A stretch of DNA of 36,615 nucleotides from Proteobacteria bacterium UBA2383 (GTDB taxonomy: Bacteria; Pseudomonadota; Gammaproteobacteria; Competibacterales; Competibacteraceae), in contig DDST01000096.1 in the NCBI GenBank assembly GCA_002343485.1, forward strand, positions 1-36,615. The letters are read 5' to 3'. Below the pieces are notes generated by a model that saw only the letters and a program-made list of their open reading frames with translations, ran no database searches and was not told where the DNA came from. Shown one piece after another: positions 33,167 through 36,615 of the stretch (within the stretch, counting starts at the first letter, position 1; every line of letters begins with the position of its first letter). The position numbers and the translations under genes are program-made.

Positions 33167-34075
33167 ATGGAACTGGGTTTGATTGGACTCGGTAAAATGG
33201 GTGCTCCGATGACCCAACGCCTCCTTCAGCAGAAGCATACGGTGCGGGTCTATGATGCCGATCCTGTCAAAAGTCATGAATTGGCCAGGCTTGGCGCACG
33301 GCCGGCGGAGACGCTGGATGAACTGGTGACCGGACTGAAAGCCCCTCGCACCGTATGGGTGATGCTCCCTGCCGGTGGGGTGACTGAAACAATGTTTCGT
33401 AGCTTAGCCAGTCTGCTGGAACCGGGCGATCTAGGGGTGGATGGTGGAAATAGTCATTATCGAGACTCCATCCGCCGGGCAGGTGAGTGGGCAGAACGCG
33501 GTCTCCACTTTCTCGATGTAGGAACCAGCGGCGGTATCTGGGGACTTCGTGAAGGTTACAGCTTGATGATCGGTGGTGAGGTTGAGCAGGTTGAACGGCT
33601 TCGACCGGTATTTGCCGCTTTGGCGCCCGCGCCGGATCGTGGTTGGGGACGGGTGGGCGCGCACGGTGCCGGTCATTTCGCCAAGATGGTGCATAACGGC
33701 ATCGAGTACGGTTTGATGCAGGCCTATGCCGAGGGGTTCGCCATCCTCCATGCTAAACCGGACCTGATTGAAGACTCCGCTGGGGTAGCCGAACTCTGGC
33801 GGAACGGCAGCGTGATTCGCTCTTGGTTGCTCGATTTGATCACAGCGGCGCTGGCTGAGAATCCGGCAATGACGGGAATTTCCGGCGTTGTGGCGGATTC
33901 TGGGGAGGGCCGATGGACGGTGGCTGAGGCCGTCGATCTCAATGTCCCGGCGCCTGTCATCACTTTGTCCCTGCTGAACCGTCTGACCAGCCGGATGGAG
34001 ACACGTTACGCCGATCAATTACTGGCTGTGATGCGCCAGAAATTCGGCGGGCATGCTGTTGATGCAAGTGGCTAG
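33167..34075 (+). CDS. gnd: 6-phosphogluconate dehydrogenase, short (GndA/YqeC) type
   Basis: The 302-residue enzyme oxidatively decarboxylates 6-phosphogluconate to ribulose 5-phosphate. The Rossmann motif GLIGLGKMGAPM is at residues 4-15, the substrate motif DGGNSHYRDS near 92-101, GTSGGIWGLREGY near 120-132 and the catalytic HNGIEYGLMQAYAEG near 178-192. At about 300 residues it is the short, usually NAD-preferring form, not the 470-residue NADP enzyme. GGGAG at 33156-33160 sets the ATG at 33167; the TTG two codons earlier is less likely. Confidence 0.93.
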   Translation: MELGLIGLGKMGAPMTQRLLQQKHTVRVYDADPVKSHELARLGARPAETLDELVTGLKAPRTVWVMLPAGGVTETMFRSLASLLEPGDLGVDGGNSHYRDSIRRAGEWAERGLHFLDVGTSGGIWGLREGYSLMIGGEVEQVERLRPVFAALAPAPDRGWGRVGAHGAGHFAKMVHNGIEYGLMQAYAEGFAILHAKPDLIEDSAGVAELWRNGSVIRSWLLDLITAALAENPAMTGISGVVADSGEGRWTVAEAVDLNVPAPVITLSLLNRLTSRMETRYADQLLAVMRQKFGGHAVDASG

Positions 34076-34079
34076 AAAG

Positions 34080-34871
34080 TCATACCAACCGGTCCAGACG
34101 CAAGCGCTGGCGCTCGTCGAACAGACGTCGCGAGCCGATCCAAACGGCTGCGACTGTCCCTAGCCCCGTGCCAGCAGAAATTAAGAACATGATCAGTAAT
34201 TGATACTTGGCCGCTTCCAGCGGCGGGCTGCCTGCTAGGATCTGACCCGTCATCATGCCAGGCAGACTGACCAGCCCCGCGGCGGCCATGGCATTAACAA
34301 TGGGAATGAGTCCTGAACGCAGGGCGTCGCGGCGGATACCGGTGATGGCCTCTTCCCAGGTGGCTCCAAGTAACAAACGGGCCTCGATGCACCCCCGGGC
34401 CTCCCAAGCCTGGCGGGTGAGGTGGTCGAGAGCGATCGCTACCCCGCTCATTGTGTTACCCAGCATCATGCCCAGCAAGGGGATCAAATATTGAGGCTGA
34501 TACCAGGGATTGACCCTGATAATGATCATGAGCGCCAGCAGAGTCACGCTGAAAGACGACACAAACAGGGAAAGGGCGCCAATCCCATAACCCCACATTC
34601 CGGTATAGCGGCGTTTCTGCCGGTTTCGCACCTCCCAACTGGCCACCGACAACATGATCAGCACCATAAGTCCAATCAGTGTCAGGTGAGTCTGAGCGAA
34701 TAATTGCTTTAAAACCAGACCAATGAGCATCAGTTGCACGGTACTGCGCAGTGCGGCAATTAGCACCTGGCGCTCGACGCCCAAGTGCAACCGCCATGAT
34801 AAAGCGGCCAGCAACAGCACCAGCCCAGAGGCCAAAGCCAGATCCCAGGCGCTCAGGTAGATCAGGCTCAT
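34080..34871 (-). CDS. fetB: FetB/UPF0014-type ABC transporter permease
   Basis: A 263-residue membrane protein with about seven helices, of the FetB (YbbM/UPF0014) family implicated in iron export and peroxide tolerance in E. coli. Conserved segments are LLGMMLGNTMSGVAIALDHL (about 136-155) and the LPGMMTGQILAGSPP stretch (about 203-217). It starts within the fetA stop (ATGA) and ends four bases from the convergent gnd stop. Iron specificity is inferred from the family. Confidence 0.9.
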   Translation of the reverse strand: MSLIYLSAWDLALASGLVLLLAALSWRLHLGVERQVLIAALRSTVQLMLIGLVLKQLFAQTHLTLIGLMVLIMLSVASWEVRNRQKRRYTGMWGYGIGALSLFVSSFSVTLLALMIIIRVNPWYQPQYLIPLLGMMLGNTMSGVAIALDHLTRQAWEARGCIEARLLLGATWEEAITGIRRDALRSGLIPIVNAMAAAGLVSLPGMMTGQILAGSPPLEAAKYQLLIMFLISAGTGLGTVAAVWIGSRRLFDERQRLRLDRLV

Positions 34872-35479
34872 GTCTCAGGCTCCAACCTGCTCTTGCGAAT
34901 TACCAGCCGCCGCCCGCCCAGGCGGGCCCGTTGCTCAGGATCGTGACTGACCCATAGTAAAGCAGCGCTGTAGGCATTGCCGTAATCCTCCAGTACAGTT
35001 TCTACCCGGCTCCGGTTGACCGGATCAAGATGAGCTGTTGCTTCATCCAGTAACAGAGCCTGGGGTTGATTCAATAGCAGGCGTGCTAACGCCAGACGTT
35101 GGCGTTCGCCAGTGGATAAACGAGTGATCGGCCAGTCGCGCACGCCGGTATCGAAACCCAGCATGCTCAATAATCGCTCCAGCTTGAGATGAGTAGTAGA
35201 TGCTGGCCAATGCTCGCCCACGGTCTTTGCCCACCAATGGCTTTCTGATGGCAGCAAACCGACTCGACGCCGCCATTCTGGAGGGGGGAGACGGGAGCGA
35301 GGGATATCATCGAGCCAGACCTCGCCGTGATGGGGATCCAGATCGGCGATCGCCCGCAGCAGCAGGCTCTTGCCAGAACCCGATGCCCCGGACAGGAAGA
35401 GCCGTTCACCGGCTGCTAAGGTGAGATGGATGTCTCTTAATAGTGCGGTTGATAAACCTTCTAAGCGTAATCCGGCCAT
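34868..35479 (-). CDS. fetA: FetA-type ABC transporter ATP-binding protein
   Basis: The 203-residue ATPase partner of the neighbouring FetB. The Walker A loop GASGSGKS lies near residues 31-38, the ABC signature LSTGERQRLALARLL near 124-138, and Walker B ALLLDEATAHLD near 145-156, with a switch His in WVSHD. The ATG at 35479 is preceded in frame by a TTG at 35482, which is an equal possibility. The two genes overlap by four bases and form a small operon. Confidence 0.9.
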   Translation of the reverse strand: MAGLRLEGLSTALLRDIHLTLAAGERLFLSGASGSGKSLLLRAIADLDPHHGEVWLDDIPRSRLPPPEWRRRVGLLPSESHWWAKTVGEHWPASTTHLKLERLLSMLGFDTGVRDWPITRLSTGERQRLALARLLLNQPQALLLDEATAHLDPVNRSRVETVLEDYGNAYSAALLWVSHDPEQRARLGGRRLVIRKSRLEPET

Positions 35480-35836
35480 CAAGTGTACCCAAAGAACCCG
35501 CCATGGATTCGATGAACCGGAGGCACATCTTGTCCAGAATTTTTGGTGATTAAGGTGAGAACCATCGTTCAGCTCAGTCTATGATTAGTTTGAATTAGAG
35601 CCACGGCTTTATCTGAAAGAAGTGGCGGTTATAATTCCTCATTAATTTTAGGTTGTCTCTTTCAAGTTAATGTTTTCGAAGGATATTAAGGACTCTCCAG
35701 TACAGGTTCCAGATTCCACAGGGTAGAGCCTTGCTGGCACTGGACTTGGCTGGCCGGTGCAGCAGGGGCAGGTGCCAAGTCAAGCGGATGTTCAGTAAAG
35801 AAATTCAAGCCGGCTTGTGAAGGAGGTTACTGGTTG
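35480..35836. other. 357-bp intergenic region between fetA and sugE
   Basis: No confident gene. On the minus strand a 40-codon frame starting at TTG (35686-35808) has a Pro/Ala-rich stretch and a GSTLWNLEPVLE-like end that looks coding, but it has no ribosome site and no recognised family. CTGGTT-GTT-AACCAG (35830-35844) forms a hairpin over the sugE stop codon without a T-tract. The left half is AT-rich and could hold the fetAB promoter. Confidence 0.4.
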
Positions 35837-36163
35837 TTAACCAGGCTCATGCGTTAGTTTGAGGCCGATAATGCCGGCTACGATTAACCCGGCCGAAACC
35901 AGCCGTAAGGCATGAGTGGAATCTCCGTAGCATATAATGCCTACCATAAATGTGCCTATTGCACCAATACCGGTCCATATCGCATAGGCAGTACCGATGG
36001 TGATGGTTTTTTGGGCAAGCCACAGAAATGTTCCGCTGGCGGTCATGCAGACTATGGCTATCACTACACCCAATAGCAGCCGGCCAGGCGTCTGCGACAG
36101 TTTCAGGCCAACCGGCCAGCCAATTTCGAATAGTCCAGCTACGATCAGATAAATCCAGGCCAT
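35837..36163 (-). CDS. sugE: SugE/Gdx-type small multidrug resistance protein
   Basis: A 108-residue four-helix SMR transporter. The binding Glu13 in AGLFEIGW is conserved, and GTAYAIWTGIGAIGT (about 57-71) and IVAGIIGLKLTHE at the end match SugE, whose Gdx members export guanidinium in exchange for protons. The ATG at 36163 follows GAGGAAA; the frame extends upstream to 36202 without a ribosome site. Upstream sequence does not show a guanidine riboswitch that I can recognise, so the substrate could also be a quaternary ammonium compound. Confidence 0.9.
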   Translation of the reverse strand: MAWIYLIVAGLFEIGWPVGLKLSQTPGRLLLGVVIAIVCMTASGTFLWLAQKTITIGTAYAIWTGIGAIGTFMVGIICYGDSTHALRLVSAGLIVAGIIGLKLTHEPG

Positions 36164-36244
36164 GGGCGTTTCCTCAGGATCAACAGTGACAATGCGATGC
36201 ATACGGTATCTTATCCAGCCGGCCCGATGAAACCTTCTTAAAAC

Positions 36245-36284
36245 CCTCTTAAAGCTTCTGAGAGGCCGCTGGAGCGGTTTTTTT
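36245..36284 (+). terminator. Double-hairpin intrinsic terminator without an obvious gene
   Basis: CCTCT-N11-AGAGG is directly followed by CCGCT-GG-AGCGG and seven T. Read rightward this is a typical intrinsic terminator. No plus-strand gene precedes it since gnd, which is separated by three leftward genes. A possible weak promoter (GTGACA at 36186, TATCTT at 36207, 15-bp gap) would give an RNA of about 65 nt. Confidence 0.6.
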
Positions 36285-36546
36285 AGATATTTTGATCCAA
36301 GGGTAGCGGGTCGATTTGAAATCTTCCTAGAGGGCCTTTTAGCATCCCTGAAGCGAGAATCCAGTTTTTGCTTGCTGAACCGTTTTTCTGGTTACCTAGG
36401 AGATTGGTTTGTTGAAGGGTTCATCGAAGCTGATGCGAGTTCACTTCCATCCTGCCAAACCGTCTTTTCCTGGCGGTAGATTTATTGGGAGGTTAGTTGA
36501 GGCTGATGAAAGTCCGGTGTTGAACCTGCTGGCTTCGTTATGGGGA

Positions 36547-36555
36547 TGTGGATAA
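36547..36555 (-). other. DnaA box
   Basis: TGTGGATAA is the exact complement of the consensus DnaA box TTATCCACA. One isolated 9-mer is expected fairly often by chance; its neighbourhood of AT-rich repeats makes it more notable. Confidence 0.45.
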
Positions 36556-36585
36556 GTTTAAACGGTTGGGTGCGCACGTCGTTTT

Positions 36586-36615
36586 TGTTTAAAAATGTTT
36601 AAATATGTTTAGGTC
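36586..36615. repeat. 10-bp phased TGTTTA repeat at window edge
   Basis: Three consecutive 10-mers begin TGTTTA (36586, 36596, 36606), and a GTTTAAAC palindrome lies 30 bp before. The repeat may continue beyond the window. Helical phasing suggests a protein-binding or DNA-unwinding element. Confidence 0.5.

Larger units (their letters stand above)
36164..36615. other. Terminal non-coding region
   Basis: About 450 bp with no convincing gene on either strand. It holds the sugE leader, a plus-strand intrinsic terminator (36245-36284), a perfect DnaA box (36547-36555), a GTGCGCAC palindrome (36570-36577) and an AT-rich 10-bp repeat running off the edge. Confidence 0.5.

Noticed and set aside
33431..34018. 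195-codon minus-strand frame
   Set aside because: Antisense to gnd, which has all family motifs.
36164..36300. Guanidine riboswitch upstream of sugE
   Set aside because: I could not find the conserved ykkC or ACGR-loop sequences in the leader.

Overview
The window comes from a free-living, nitrogen-fixing gammaproteobacterium. Three things point there: the NifL-NifA regulatory pair (NifA lacks the oxygen-sensing cysteine linker of alpha/beta types), a divergent rnfABCDGEH cluster next to nifLA as in Azotobacter vinelandii, and DraT-type control of nitrogenase. Genus cannot be fixed from the sequence alone; a Competibacter- or Chromatiales-like lineage is a guess.

Left part (1-4124): the nitrogenase structural operon nifHDK runs leftward and is cut by the window edge inside nifK. 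Strong hairpins lie between nifH and nifD and between nifD and nifK. Divergent from nifH is draT, whose product ADP-ribosylates the Arg visible at NifH residue 100; no draG is present. Then comes a TRAP transporter operon dctPQM (4566-7727).

Middle (7861-12715): an orphan radical SAM/SPASM maturase, a DUF3015 lipoprotein with a DUF4105 periplasmic protein, and a membrane-anchored double zinc-ribbon protein. Two copies of a CCACGTGG-centred palindrome resembling parS flank this block.

Second nif block (12814-24687): nifV-nifW-nifZ followed by a secreted thermonuclease, then the leftward nifLA pair, then the rightward rnfABCDGEH operon, the likely electron supply to nitrogenase. The nifH, nifV and rnfA upstream regions each carry a TGT-N10-ACA NifA site and a sigma-54 -24/-12 element, so structural proteins, cofactor synthesis and electron delivery look co-regulated by NifA.

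Right part (24712-36615): mostly housekeeping or accessory genes. These are an S1C-type protease with a long coiled-coil insertion, a Pat-type acetyltransferase with a small coupled ORF, a PaaI-like thioesterase, an MFS transporter with divergent LysR regulator, a small zinc-ribbon protein with an atypical KAS III enzyme, a 6-phosphogluconate dehydrogenase, a FetAB-type ABC exporter and a SugE/Gdx-type exporter. The last 450 bases carry no convincing gene but hold a plus-strand intrinsic terminator with no obvious gene in front, a perfect DnaA box and a 10-bp phased AT-rich repeat. No tRNA, rRNA, CRISPR array or insertion sequence was recognised.
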